Translations under genes and position numbers: made by a program
In this document: positions 8,585 to 17,931 of the stretch, piece by piece
Numbering within the stretch: the stretch's first letter is position 1
Layout: every line of letters begins with the position of its first letter
Notes under the pieces: model-generated
Database searches by the model: none
What the model was told of the DNA's origin: nothing
Seen by the model: the letters and a program-made list of their open reading frames with translations, nothing else
NCBI GenBank assembly: GCA_025941565.1
Contig: JAPCYN010000015.1
Span: forward strand, 1 to 64,000
Direction of reading: 5' to 3'
DNA from: Legionella sp. 515359
GTDB lineage: Bacteria; Pseudomonadota; Gammaproteobacteria; Legionellales; Legionellaceae
Length of the DNA stretch: 64,000 bases

Positions 8585-9361
8585 ATGACCAGAACCATTC
8601 CTAAAAACCGACAGATTACCCAACTTATTCTGATGGTCTTTATTGGTATGAGTTGCGCGGTTCAAGCACATGCGTTTTTATCCCATGATGGCAAGCAAAA
8701 CCCCTCGGTTTCTTCCATGCAAATCAAACCAAAACACCATCGGGAAATCATTGTGTTAATACATGGTTTGATGCGTACCTCTCTTAGTATGTGGCCATTA
8801 AAAAATTATCTGAAAAGACAAGGCTATGAGGTTTATTCCTACAGTTATCCTTCTGCAAAATACAGTATTCAAGAGCATGGGATATATTTGAGTCGGTTTA
8901 TTAAAAATTTATTAGAAAAAAACCCAGGTGTTAAAGTTAATTTTATTACTCACAGTCTTGGAGGCATCATTACTCGAGAGGCATTATCTAATCTTTCGCC
9001 AAAACAATTAAAAAATATAGGCAGCCTCGTCATGCTGGCGCCGCCGAATCAAGGCTCAGAACTGGCTAAACTCTCTACCAAGATGTTTCCCATGTTCACC
9101 TCTCCAATAAAACCATTGGCTGAACTGAGTTCTGATCAAACATCATACGTACATCATGTACCAGTGCCCGATATTAAAATAGGAATCATAGCCGGACGCT
9201 ATGATGCGAAAGTTCCACCCGAGTTTGCTCGTTTGGAAGGACAAGATGAGCCAGTGATTGTTAATGCCAATCATACTTTTATTATGAATCATGCAAAAAC
9301 GAGGCAATTAATCATGAGTTTTTTAAAAAAAGGAACTTTTGTACAGGTAGCAGAGCAATAA
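8585..9361 (+). CDS. Secreted alpha/beta-hydrolase (PGAP1-like lipase/esterase)
   Basis: 258 residues. A hydrophobic N-terminus ending VQAHA (about residue 30) is a likely signal peptide. The hydrolase core has the oxyanion segment VLIHGLMRTSLSMW, the nucleophile elbow THSLGG (Ser in the expected turn), and the acid/base region AGRYDAKVP and a late histidine in NANHTFIMNH. This order matches PGAP1-like lipases and esterases acting in the periplasm or outside. The substrate is unknown. It is transcribed alone. The catalytic triad looks complete, so activity is likely. Confidence 0.88.
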   Translation: MTRTIPKNRQITQLILMVFIGMSCAVQAHAFLSHDGKQNPSVSSMQIKPKHHREIIVLIHGLMRTSLSMWPLKNYLKRQGYEVYSYSYPSAKYSIQEHGIYLSRFIKNLLEKNPGVKVNFITHSLGGIITREALSNLSPKQLKNIGSLVMLAPPNQGSELAKLSTKMFPMFTSPIKPLAELSSDQTSYVHHVPVPDIKIGIIAGRYDAKVPPEFARLEGQDEPVIVNANHTFIMNHAKTRQLIMSFLKKGTFVQVAEQ

Positions 9362-9429
9362 AAGAACAGATGAGCGTTTGCTCTGAGTCGCACCTCAAAA
9401 TTCTGCTTCATTAGGTCCTGGTTCTGATG

Positions 9430-9858
9430 TTACCAGATTGTCATCGCTGAATTCAGATCTTCTTCCTCTGGTTCTACACCCCAATCATATTCTGTTCCTT
9501 CATTATAACCTCGAATTATGGAGCTCAAAGTTCGGATAATAAAAATAATAGGATGAATGGCAATACTGACCAAGCTGAGTGCTGTACCTACTAAATCATC
9601 GACCAGATTTAAAGCATGGCTTGGTAAACTGGGCCACGAAAAAGGATTTAAAAGACAAAAAGGAGTAATTAATACGCGTATTAAGAATGCGGCAAAGTCA
9701 TATAAGGCGCGAAATATATGACAGAAAAAGCTGGTGAACGCATCAAGATGGAAGCCCAGATTATAATAAGGATAGAACTTAAACTCCGCATAAATTGCAG
9801 CAGCTGCTGTGGATGTAGCACTAAAAAAAGTACTCAGAATAGTTCTCCTGAGAAACAA
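9430..9858 (-). CDS. Hypothetical hydrophobic membrane-associated protein
   Basis: 142 residues from a TTG; a better-placed aggaga lies just inside, so the true start may be a few codons downstream. Amphipathic and hydrophobic stretches (FFCHIFRALYDFAAFLIRV, then LVGTALSLVSIAIHPIIFII) suggest monotopic or hairpin membrane insertion. The tail is acidic, with VEPEEEDLNS. Short proteins with hydrophobic hairpins and acidic tails are frequent among Legionella effectors, but no motif proves that here. No family is recognised. Confidence 0.6.
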   Translation of the reverse strand: MFLRRTILSTFFSATSTAAAAIYAEFKFYPYYNLGFHLDAFTSFFCHIFRALYDFAAFLIRVLITPFCLLNPFSWPSLPSHALNLVDDLVGTALSLVSIAIHPIIFIIRTLSSIIRGYNEGTEYDWGVEPEEEDLNSAMTIW

Positions 9859-9997
9859 CAGAGCGCCATCTTATCTCATTTTTTATCATGAGGCTATTTC
9901 TTTGGCTTTTGAATTCAAGATCATGTTATCTATCATTCGAAACAAGCAGTTCAGTTTAGAGAGCAAAATTGTTTCATGACAAAAATCTGGGGAAAAC

Positions 9998-10435
9998 TTA
10001 TTTCGAAATACTTAAACGATTTGGTGCAGTATTTGTTTTCTCAAAAATTATTTCAGAAATTGCTTTACTTAATAAGTCGCGCACGGCTTGTTTTTTTTCT
10101 GAAGCAGGAAATTTTATTTCAGAGAATAAATCTTGATATGTTCCATGTTCATCGCTAAACGAACCGCGACAAAATCCGTTGATTTCCCGTAGCTTGTCAC
10201 ACATATAGGAGATAGTATGTTCACCTTCATTTTGTGGCAGAACACTTTGGAATTCATGTTCAAGCATTTCCGGTTGTGCATAGGTTGCTAAGAGCAATAA
10301 GGTATCAAATACCTCAAAGCGATTTATTTTCTCAGACTCATTCGGAGTTTTTGAAAAAATACCACGCATAGAATCAATAAACTGTTCCACATTATCTTGC
10401 TGTTGCGTAATTTTCTTAAGCAAACGAGGGTTCAT
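9998..10435 (-). CDS. Hypothetical small helical protein
   Basis: 145 residues from the ATG at 10435, chosen over one eleven codons upstream because aaagga lies about ten bases before it. The sequence is helical and soluble (LLKKITQQQDNVEQFIDSM, later EKKQAVRDLLSKAISEII). It lies 82 bases downstream of the giant gene on the same strand and could be co-transcribed, which hints at a chaperone, regulator or metaeffector of that product. No family is recognised. Confidence 0.65.
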   Translation of the reverse strand: MNPRLLKKITQQQDNVEQFIDSMRGIFSKTPNESEKINRFEVFDTLLLLATYAQPEMLEHEFQSVLPQNEGEHTISYMCDKLREINGFCRGSFSDEHGTYQDLFSEIKFPASEKKQAVRDLLSKAISEIIFEKTNTAPNRLSISK

Positions 10436-10517
10436 TATTATGTATTCCTTTTGAGCTAAAAAATGCATTTCATCGCATTAATATGATACTCTATGCATTA
10501 TAGTTTCAAACTGTGTT

Positions 10518-13500
10518 TTAAGAAAACATCGCTTTATTTTTTACTGGTATTTGTTGTGCTTGAGATTGGGGAGCAATAATTTGCTCGACAATAAAGTCAA
10601 TATCTTCATGCATCAAACATTCTCTCTGAACCGCTTTCAAACTACCGAGATGCCCATACAATAAAAGCATCTGCAATAAAGGTTTCTCCGTTTTATTTTC
10701 TTGAATTTTATTTTTTACTTGTTCTGGATCAAGAATCTCCATAATTATCTGCCCCGTAGTTTCTTTTTTAACGGTTAAACAAGGCATTTTATTTTCACCC
10801 TGTAAGACAATATTAAATCCGTAATCCATCACCGTGAATAATGAATCAATCTGAAATTCAGGTTGTTTTAATTTGTCTAAAAATAAATGTTGATCACTTT
10901 GGGCCCTCACATTAACTCGTGCTTTATTGAAAAATGAAGCTAAATTCATCAAGGAGCCTTTATCATGGTGAATGGTTAGGGTTTTTTCTCCATGCGTATC
11001 TACAGTAGCAATCAAAGGAGGAGTTACCCCACGTGGTATGTTGGTATTATAAAAAGCAATGGTTGTATTTGAGGCGCAACAAATTAATAAATTAAGGCTT
11101 GCTGTTTTGTGCATATGAAGCAAACTGGTTGTGTTAACATATCGTCCTTTATCAGCTGAACTACTTTCTTCTTGTCGTGCTCTATCATAAGAGCGTTTAA
11201 CGACCTGGGACATATCATCCAAACAGGCACAAACAGCAACAGAGTTATTATTTCTTTCTACTAAAGCTTTTTGAGTGGGTTTATAAGTCACGCCATCAAT
11301 AATTACATTAGGTCGTTTCTCTTTTTGGGCTAAAATACGTTCTTCGACAAGTTCACTGATCAAATAAGCGCTGTCTTGTGTGCGGATAAATACTTGATCG
11401 GTTTCTTGCTTTTCAAACTCCTCTGTAAAAGGCATAAATATGCCTCGATAATCATCTGTGGCTAATGAGACATAATCCTTTCGTTCTTCTTTCTTAATGT
11501 ATTGACTGGAAATAGTACTCTTACCACTAGCCGCTGGACCTAAAAAGACAAAATCACGATTATCCGTTAATGGATAAACGGTTTTTTTTGCCAGTTGATA
11601 TTTTTGAGCAAAGTAGTCCAGATTTTCATCCAAAAATTCTGAGAGCAGTTTATTTGCTAATTGTTTTTTTACTTTGTTTTTTTCCATTATCAAAAACGAT
11701 GGGAATTTGGATTCATATTCGAGGCTGTCCTTACTTAAAGAAGGGTATACTTTGTGCATCCGTTCCTGAGCATTTTGCACGCAACGTTGGTGTACTTCTG
11801 TTTCATTAAGCGAATCCTGGATTTTTGACCAACTCATTATAAGAGGTAAATAACATTCATTTAATTCCATGATGTTACGGAATAATTTTTGCGCAAGCTC
11901 GTTCACTTCTTCTGTATCAACTCGGTAATCTGTAATTAATCGTGTAGCAAGATGAAGCATCAATGCTGTTTGCATTCTGGGTGCCAGAACATCAGTTAAC
12001 CACTCCTCATGGGCGATGTTGGCATGTGCCAATTGATCCTGAATGTCACCCTCCATAAAGTTAGGTTGTAATATACGATTGTAAGTTTCTTGTAATTTTC
12101 TTTCCTGAGCTCCCCATCGATTAAAATCTTTGAGTGTTAAAACATGTCTCATGTTGAAGTGAGTTACTGCTGCCTCCCTTACTTCGCTTAATCGTCCAGG
12201 AATTAATCTGAATGTACCCTGGGGAAGCTCCGCTTTTTCGCCTAATGGTTTAACAACTTCAATTTCAGGACGTAATGTTTCCATTGAAAGCATTTTATGA
12301 CCAAGATGTGTACATCGGGTTATCCTGACACTATCTAATTTTGTTGCTTTAACTGATGACGCTGATTCTGTTTGATGGGAATGAAAAATATCACGTAACG
12401 GTTTTTCCCCTGACAGATGAAGTGTTGTCCTTTGTTCTTGTCCTGGGGGAGTTGGCAGCATCACAGAAGGTTTGGATACCAGGGTTTCACCGTGTTGTTT
12501 ATTATAAAATTCAATGCCCGCAGTGATCACTTCTCGGGTAAATTCGCTTACACCTTGAATTTCCCCATTTAAATTTCCAGGAATAACATCAAGTATTTCA
12601 TTGTTGCGATTATAGAGGATGGTCATGACATAATCATGGGGATTAACATGGGTATACGCTATTTCACCTAATTTCGTCTTACCTACAATTTCTGCAAAAG
12701 GTTGTGAATGGAATGATTCTTTACCTCGAACAATATAGAGAATCCTTACGTCGTTCATGCCACCAAATTTAAGAGCGACATCAAATTTATCTGTAACCGA
12801 ACGGGTTCCACCAACACCTGTAGTTGCTAAGGTAGTGGCTGTTCCAGAGCGAATCTCATGTTTTTTAACGTTATTTTCTTGTCCAGCCAATAAATGACTG
12901 TCAGCAGAGTATTCCCCGGTTCGAGTCATTTTCTTGGCAAATAGTACGGTTTCTTCCAGGGAGTTAGTTAAGTGTCCTCCTCTAAAAACAACAGGTGTTT
13001 GGGTCATATTTAATTTATCATTTTGATAGCTTTGTACGGTGTGGTAATGATGAACATCATTTTTAAGATGTGTTGTCAGCCTTTTCTTAAGTTGTTCTCT
13101 AAAAACAAGAAGAGGAGACAAAACAAAACCCGATTCGTCCGTTAAAAAAGAAGAGTCTTTTTTGTTTTTTATATCACGAACTGCCACAAAAGATCGGTCA
13201 TTAACAACTCCATTAACTAAATCGAGCAAATTCAACTTCCAAATTTTGTCTTTATCACTACGGTCTGAGACATATTGAGTTAACTTATCGTCGGAGGTGT
13301 TGAATAGGATTCTTTTGATAAAATTTTCAAAATTACCTGTTGTTGAAGGAAACTCCTCTCCAGGTTTTAAAAGCGGGGTGCTGCCATAAAGTTTTTTAAG
13401 TGCTTTAAAATGGATGATGAGCTGAGCTATTTTCTCATCTAATTCTGTATCCTTTGCATTTGCATTATCATCAAGCATAGCGATTAGCGCGGTGATATCT

Positions 13501-14729
13501 TTCATTAAAGTACCAACAGCATCGATCTCTTTTTTAAATTCCTCATTGATTTCCGCGGGTTCAGTCAGTTGTTTTATCCAAGCGTCCAACTCTTGGTTAT
13601 AGCGTTGACATGCTGCTGCCACCAAAAGATCATTTAAGCGAGCCAAATTTCCCTGATTCAGCCACTGATAAAGAGTAAATTTATATCCTTCATCTTTAAC
13701 CAGGTCGACTGCGGGTAAATGAGATAAAAATAAGCTTGTACCCACATCACTATCCAGAAAAGCGATTCCTTTATCTCTTAATGCTGCAGAATTATGAAGC
13801 GCCATATCTCCGGTATGACCTCTTTGGGAAGTGATTTTCAAGAGCTGAGGTAAATGAGCTCTTAATTCTTCTTCAGTGGTTTTTCTATCTACAGTAAAAT
13901 CGCACTCACTGAAATTGATCGTTGCGGTAACTTCATTGCCCGCGAGATCAATGACCGTATATTTCAGTTTGTCTTGGCGTAATTGGACATATAAAGTATT
14001 GGTTTGCAGTGGTCTTGATTTTGGTGGTTGTAAACTTAAATCATAGCTCATTGCGTGGAAAAAATTTAAGAGCGATTTGCTATCAATTTCTTGAGGTGCC
14101 TCAACTTGGCTGCTTTTTATCCTGCCTTTATTAAACTCTTCAGCAAGATATTGGGTAAAGGATTGGAGAAAAGATTCATATAACGGTTCATTTGCCATAA
14201 AAGTGATGAACTGATAATAATCATCTTCTTCTGTTATCTTGTTAAAATCAGGGAAGCTCTTGGTTAATTTATTTTGTACGTACAGAAATTGGGTAAATAG
14301 TTCATCAAATTGCTCAAGGGTGGTAATTCCTGCCGAGTTTAAATTTTCCAGCGTCAGTTCTTTTGATTTCTTAGCGGTACTATGTAACGCCAGTTTTTGT
14401 ACAAAAAGGGCGTAACGTGGATTGCTTTGTAGTTTTTCTACAGCGATTTTCAAGCGCTCATTATTGAATACCTCATCTCCTAAACCCTGAATTACTTCAT
14501 CCTGGATATATACTTTTTGTTTTTGAGCATCCTGGAGAATAACAAGTGCAATTTCTGGAGCAATGTTGTCCCATTGGTAAATGGCGCCGTTATTGGTCTG
14601 TTGTTGTGAATAGCTGGTAGCGGATAGAGCAATAGCGCCACGCAGTGTCCGATGATACTCGTATCGAGGCAGATCTTTATCAGTCAACCCGTCGAAATTT
14701 ATACGTTGCTTTGAATAGTGATCAGGCAT
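10518..14729 (-). CDS. Giant multidomain protein: ADP-ribosyltransferase-like and zeta-kinase-like domains
   Basis: 1403 residues with no signal peptide or clear membrane segment. Residues 1-570 are helical with no family seen. Residues 578-715 have ART-like order: Arg583 in VVFRGG, a TLATTG segment near 633, FDVALKFG (649-656) and a late Glu689 in LGEIAYTH; the usual ExE pair is incomplete because residue 687 is Leu. Residues 1058-1230 form a zeta-toxin-like kinase: Walker A GPAASGKST (1064-1072), ATDDYRGIF with Asp1092/1093 and Arg1095, then NVIIDGVTYKPTQ. The rest is helical. Size, mosaic structure and host-type chemistry suggest a type IV effector. The kinase call is good; the ART call is tentative. 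Confidence 0.85.
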   Translation of the reverse strand: MPDHYSKQRINFDGLTDKDLPRYEYHRTLRGAIALSATSYSQQQTNNGAIYQWDNIAPEIALVILQDAQKQKVYIQDEVIQGLGDEVFNNERLKIAVEKLQSNPRYALFVQKLALHSTAKKSKELTLENLNSAGITTLEQFDELFTQFLYVQNKLTKSFPDFNKITEEDDYYQFITFMANEPLYESFLQSFTQYLAEEFNKGRIKSSQVEAPQEIDSKSLLNFFHAMSYDLSLQPPKSRPLQTNTLYVQLRQDKLKYTVIDLAGNEVTATINFSECDFTVDRKTTEEELRAHLPQLLKITSQRGHTGDMALHNSAALRDKGIAFLDSDVGTSLFLSHLPAVDLVKDEGYKFTLYQWLNQGNLARLNDLLVAAACQRYNQELDAWIKQLTEPAEINEEFKKEIDAVGTLMKDITALIAMLDDNANAKDTELDEKIAQLIIHFKALKKLYGSTPLLKPGEEFPSTTGNFENFIKRILFNTSDDKLTQYVSDRSDKDKIWKLNLLDLVNGVVNDRSFVAVRDIKNKKDSSFLTDESGFVLSPLLVFREQLKKRLTTHLKNDVHHYHTVQSYQNDKLNMTQTPVVFRGGHLTNSLEETVLFAKKMTRTGEYSADSHLLAGQENNVKKHEIRSGTATTLATTGVGGTRSVTDKFDVALKFGGMNDVRILYIVRGKESFHSQPFAEIVGKTKLGEIAYTHVNPHDYVMTILYNRNNEILDVIPGNLNGEIQGVSEFTREVITAGIEFYNKQHGETLVSKPSVMLPTPPGQEQRTTLHLSGEKPLRDIFHSHQTESASSVKATKLDSVRITRCTHLGHKMLSMETLRPEIEVVKPLGEKAELPQGTFRLIPGRLSEVREAAVTHFNMRHVLTLKDFNRWGAQERKLQETYNRILQPNFMEGDIQDQLAHANIAHEEWLTDVLAPRMQTALMLHLATRLITDYRVDTEEVNELAQKLFRNIMELNECYLPLIMSWSKIQDSLNETEVHQRCVQNAQERMHKVYPSLSKDSLEYESKFPSFLIMEKNKVKKQLANKLLSEFLDENLDYFAQKYQLAKKTVYPLTDNRDFVFLGPAASGKSTISSQYIKKEERKDYVSLATDDYRGIFMPFTEEFEKQETDQVFIRTQDSAYLISELVEERILAQKEKRPNVIIDGVTYKPTQKALVERNNNSVAVCACLDDMSQVVKRSYDRARQEESSSADKGRYVNTTSLLHMHKTASLNLLICCASNTTIAFYNTNIPRGVTPPLIATVDTHGEKTLTIHHDKGSLMNLASFFNKARVNVRAQSDQHLFLDKLKQPEFQIDSLFTVMDYGFNIVLQGENKMPCLTVKKETTGQIIMEILDPEQVKNKIQENKTEKPLLQMLLLYGHLGSLKAVQRECLMHEDIDFIVEQIIAPQSQAQQIPVKNKAMFS

Positions 14730-14995
14730 ATATGCATCAATATGTATAATTAAAGGGCTAATAATTTATAGCATGATAATATTAAGGCTTTATTAAAAGG
14801 GACCTGCTCACGACAAGAAACAGTACTCTCTCCAAAACAATTGTTTGAAGAAAATAATTTGAATCGTATTAATTGAAGCACAAATTAAAGTCTATTACCA
14901 AACCCAGAGCTACTGTTAGTGGGGAATCTCATGGTTCAAACAAAATAAGTAATGTTCAGTAAGGCAACTGATTAATGATTGATGTGCTGTAATCC

Positions 14996-15427
14996 CTACC
15001 CTCTAATGAGCAATACTGGAGTTTTGGAGATGCGTATGACTTCTTCAGCAACACTGCCGGTAAGTAAATGATGGAGTCCGCGACGACCATGAGTGCCTAT
15101 AACAATTAAGTCAGCTGACAATCCGGTTGCTTCATCAACCAGTTTTTCGGCGATTTGTGCTTTAGAAGGGGTGAGCTCAGTGAGTTTCATTTCAAACTCT
15201 ATTTTCGAACGGCTGAGTATTTTCTTCATAGAGTTTAAAACGTCCTGTCCTTGTTTTTTCGTTAACTCAATAAATGACTCACGATCGACATCGCCCTCAT
15301 ACAGCGTATCAACTACATGAATCACACATAGCTTGGAGTTTTGGCTTTTTGCGAGTTTAATGGCTTCTTTTAATGCTAAAGTGGATGCTTTAGTATCATC
15401 AACTGCTACCATAATTTGTTTGTACAT
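14996..15427 (-). CDS. Universal stress protein, UspA family
   Basis: 143 residues, the normal length. It begins MYKQIMVAVDDTKAS and carries the ATP-binding signature GTHGRRGLHHLLTGS followed by VAEEVI and PVLLIRG. These motifs mark the ATP-binding class of UspA proteins, cytosolic dimers that help survive starvation and redox stress. The sulfide-handling genes lie just downstream on the same strand, though 300 bases away, so they are probably separate transcripts. ATG is clear; upstream DNA would hold the promoter. Confidence 0.95.
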   Translation of the reverse strand: MYKQIMVAVDDTKASTLALKEAIKLAKSQNSKLCVIHVVDTLYEGDVDRESFIELTKKQGQDVLNSMKKILSRSKIEFEMKLTELTPSKAQIAEKLVDEATGLSADLIVIGTHGRRGLHHLLTGSVAEEVIRISKTPVLLIRG

Positions 15428-15741
15428 GTATCAGACTTCCTTGCCAGTAATATTATTTATTTAATAATACATTAGCTTGGCTTGCTTGCAATCATTCATG
15501 ATGTATATCTTTAGATATAATGGAATTTTATGCGGTTACTGTGCCAATTGTCCTTGATAAAGGAACATGGTGTAATTCCATTTAAAGATTAGTAGAGTAA
15601 AAAAACTTAAAGATAATATGTTGAAATAATTGGAAAAGGCCGTTGTTGGTAGTACAACGAAAAGGAGATGAATCTTCATGGCGACTTCCTTGCTCCCTTA
15701 AATTGTAGTTTAAAGTATAGTCCGGCAAGATTGCGCTCAGT
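15428..15741. other. Intergenic region, usp/sqr
   Basis: 314 bp, mostly AT-rich. It should contain the usp promoter and the sqr transcript end. A 7-codon frame at 15679 with aaaggag upstream was noted but is too short to support as a gene. No stable hairpin or RNA gene was recognised. Confidence 0.4.
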
Positions 15742-17013
15742 TTATTCTAACCGATTAATTCCAAGCATTTTTAAAATGTATTTTTCGTATACCGGTTCAG
15801 ATAAACCATGCTTCACTTTATAAATAAAATATTTTTCAAAAGCGATTTTGGCCAAATGTACCCACATTCCTTCCTTTGCCCAATCCGTATTTCTCGGTGG
15901 AGTTTCTGGAATAGCAACGAATGCAATTCCTGTATTACCCATATCAGCAAGGCATATAGCACCTCTTGATGCAATGGCTACAGCAGGTTTATTTGCTAGA
16001 TCTGCAGCAATATTTTCCACTATCGCTGTTGTCATGGTTTCAATCATATATCCTGTTTTAGGAACACCTGTAGGAACAAGAGTTAACTCTACTGGAGGAA
16101 TGGCAATACAAACGCCAGCAGAAAAAATATTGGGGTATTTTTTACTTCGTTGATGTTCATCTACAAGGACGAACCCTCGAGGATTACAAAGTTCGGGTAC
16201 AGAAGCAACAGGATCAACTCCTTTAAATGCGGGTATCATCATGGAGAATTTAAAAGACAATTCATGATTTTTGATTAGTGAGTCATTCTCGTTCATTTCC
16301 GAAACCAACATTTTGTCAGACTCGATTTTTGTCACTTTCGCATTGGTTATCCAATTAATATTGTTTTTACGAAATTCTGATTCCAGCAAGGTTTTCGAAT
16401 CAAAAATGCCTCCAATACCTAAATGTCCAATATAGGGTTCGGAAGTGACAAATGTGATGGGTACTTTTTTTCGTAATTTTCGATTTTTTAAGTCCTTATT
16501 GATAACAAAACAAAACTCATAGGCTGGGCCGAAACAACTTGCTCCTGGCATGGTACCAATAATTACCGGGCCAGGATCTTTTAAGAACTCTTGATAGCCA
16601 GCAAATGTTTTTTCGGCATGATTGACCGTACAAACAGAGTTGGTAAATCCTGTCTCAGGTCCACACCCATTTACTTCATCAAATGCGAGTTTTGCACCTG
16701 TAGTAATTACAGCGTAATCATAATGCAGAGCATCTCCGTTAGACACATAAATTGTACTCCGTTCTGCATCAATACGGGTTACTGGCTGGGCAATAAAATC
16801 AATATTTCGTTTCCCTAAATATTCTTTCAAGGGTACAGTAATCGCATCACGCGAGCGCCAACCAACACCCACCCAAACGTTGGACGGAACAAATTGGAAG
16901 TAATCAACCTCATGAATAACTGTGATTTTATGAATTGTTCCGAGTTTTTCCCTAAGGCCATAAGCTGTTGAGATTCCTGCAATTCCACCGCCTATAACAA
17001 TGATGTGAGCCAA
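15742..17013 (-). CDS. sqr: Sulfide:quinone oxidoreductase
   Basis: 423 residues. The FAD-binding start VIGGGIAGISTAYGL is followed by the three SQR redox cysteines: Cys128 in SVCTVNHA, Cys160 in GASCFGPAYEF and Cys354 in AICLADMGN, nearly the same numbering as the Acidithiobacillus enzyme. Also conserved are SEPYIGHLGIGG, NPRGFVLVDEHQRSKKYPN and the C-terminal membrane-binding end VHLAKIAFEKYF. The enzyme oxidises H2S to polysulfide at the inner membrane and passes electrons to quinone. It is downstream of the DUF2892 gene (28-base gap), so probably one transcript. Identification is firm. Confidence 0.96.
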   Translation of the reverse strand: MAHIIVIGGGIAGISTAYGLREKLGTIHKITVIHEVDYFQFVPSNVWVGVGWRSRDAITVPLKEYLGKRNIDFIAQPVTRIDAERSTIYVSNGDALHYDYAVITTGAKLAFDEVNGCGPETGFTNSVCTVNHAEKTFAGYQEFLKDPGPVIIGTMPGASCFGPAYEFCFVINKDLKNRKLRKKVPITFVTSEPYIGHLGIGGIFDSKTLLESEFRKNNINWITNAKVTKIESDKMLVSEMNENDSLIKNHELSFKFSMMIPAFKGVDPVASVPELCNPRGFVLVDEHQRSKKYPNIFSAGVCIAIPPVELTLVPTGVPKTGYMIETMTTAIVENIAADLANKPAVAIASRGAICLADMGNTGIAFVAIPETPPRNTDWAKEGMWVHLAKIAFEKYFIYKVKHGLSEPVYEKYILKMLGINRLE

Positions 17014-17041
17014 AATAATCTCCTTATTGATTTAGGTCATT

Positions 17042-17248
17042 TTACTTGCTTCTGACACCAAATTTTTTCAAAATCTTTTCTAAAGGACAAAATTGGGTAA
17101 AGCCACTTTGAAATAAATTGGCGCCGACAAAAACAGTGACCCAAAGAAAATAGTTACTGAGGTAAAATGGGCTTTGCGGAACACCAAATGCCAAAGAAAG
17201 TAAAACAAATGCCCCGGCAACAATGCGTACAATACGCTCGGTATTCAT
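17042..17248 (-). CDS. DUF2892 membrane protein (YgaP-type transmembrane domain)
   Basis: 68 residues. Two hydrophobic helices (RIVAGAFVLLSLAFGV and FLWVTVFVGANLFQSGF) flank the family pattern and precede FCPLEKILKKFG. This is the DUF2892 domain found alone or fused to rhodanese in YgaP. aggag precedes ATG by six bases. It is first of the pair with SQR, and the DUF302 gene lies upstream on the same strand, so a sulfur-species role at the inner membrane is likely, though its biochemistry is undefined. Confidence 0.92.
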   Translation of the reverse strand: MNTERIVRIVAGAFVLLSLAFGVPQSPFYLSNYFLWVTVFVGANLFQSGFTQFCPLEKILKKFGVRSK

Positions 17249-17291
17249 GATGAACTCCTGCTCAGTATTTTTAAGAATGACACCATTTCCA

Positions 17292-17420
17292 TCAACCCAA
17301 ATAAATTAAAGGAATGAGGAATAATATAAGTATAGTTGATGCAAACGCTCCAAAAATCAGTGAAATGGCAAGATCACCAAAAAAGAGAGCTAATTGAAAG
17401 CGAGCGGTTGTTCAAACTAT
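17292..17420 (-). pseudogene. C-terminal fragment of an RND-type exporter
   Basis: Between the DUF2892 and DUF302 genes the minus strand reads FFGDLAISLIFGAFASTI and LFLIPLIYLG before a stop at 17292, preceded by an in-frame stop. The last transmembrane helix of RND efflux pumps has the same alternation, with conserved SLIFG and an I-P-x-x-Y end. Only about 37 of more than 800 residues remain, so this is a relic. It suggests a pump gene was once part of this locus. Confidence 0.6.
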
Positions 17421-17427
17421 AACATTA

Positions 17428-17820
17428 TTAAAGCTCATGAAGAACACGTTGGAGTCGAGTTTTTACTTCTTGGGCTAAATGATTAATTTCCGGTTTATTG
17501 ACCAATTTGAGTACTGCATCAGGATCCATGAATTCAATATATACTTGATTTGTATTATCTTGCCTAACGACGACATTGCAGGGAAGTAATAAACCAATAG
17601 ATGGATCCGTTTCTAGGGCACTATGGGCTAATTGAGGATTACATGCCCCCAATATGCGATAGGGCGGGATTTCTTTATTCAGTTTACGCTTCATTGTTGC
17701 AGCTACATCAATCTCTGTAAGAATTCCAAAGCCTTCTTTTTGGAGTTCTTGTGTCACCTGCTCAATTGCTTTCTCAAATGAGTAATTGACCATTTTGCCA
17801 AAGCCGTATGAATTTTGCAT
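17428..17820 (-). CDS. DUF302 family protein
   Basis: 130 residues from the ATG at 17820, set by aagga six bases before; the TTG two codons upstream is less likely. The frame has the DUF302 pattern: EGFGILTEIDVAATMKRKL, ILGACNPQLAHSAL, IGLLLPCNVVV and a final MDP motif. DUF302 proteins are small cytosolic alpha/beta proteins that often neighbour sulfide- or thiosulfate-oxidation genes. Cysteines in GACNP and LPCNV could bind sulfur species or metal. The RND remnant separates it from DUF2892 and SQR on the same strand. Confidence 0.92.
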   Translation of the reverse strand: MQNSYGFGKMVNYSFEKAIEQVTQELQKEGFGILTEIDVAATMKRKLNKEIPPYRILGACNPQLAHSALETDPSIGLLLPCNVVVRQDNTNQVYIEFMDPDAVLKLVNKPEINHLAQEVKTRLQRVLHEL

Positions 17821-17931
17821 GTCCAATCCTTAGGATTCAAGTGAATGAATTTTATTATAGATGATCCTGATATTTATAGTAAGTTTAAAGAAAACTCTTG
17901 ATGAGGCTTATGAGCGAATTTTCAGGAAAAT

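Noticed and set aside
15679-15702. Seven-codon frame after aaaggag upstream of sqr
   Set aside because: Too short to separate from chance, and not linked to any enzyme that matures small peptides.
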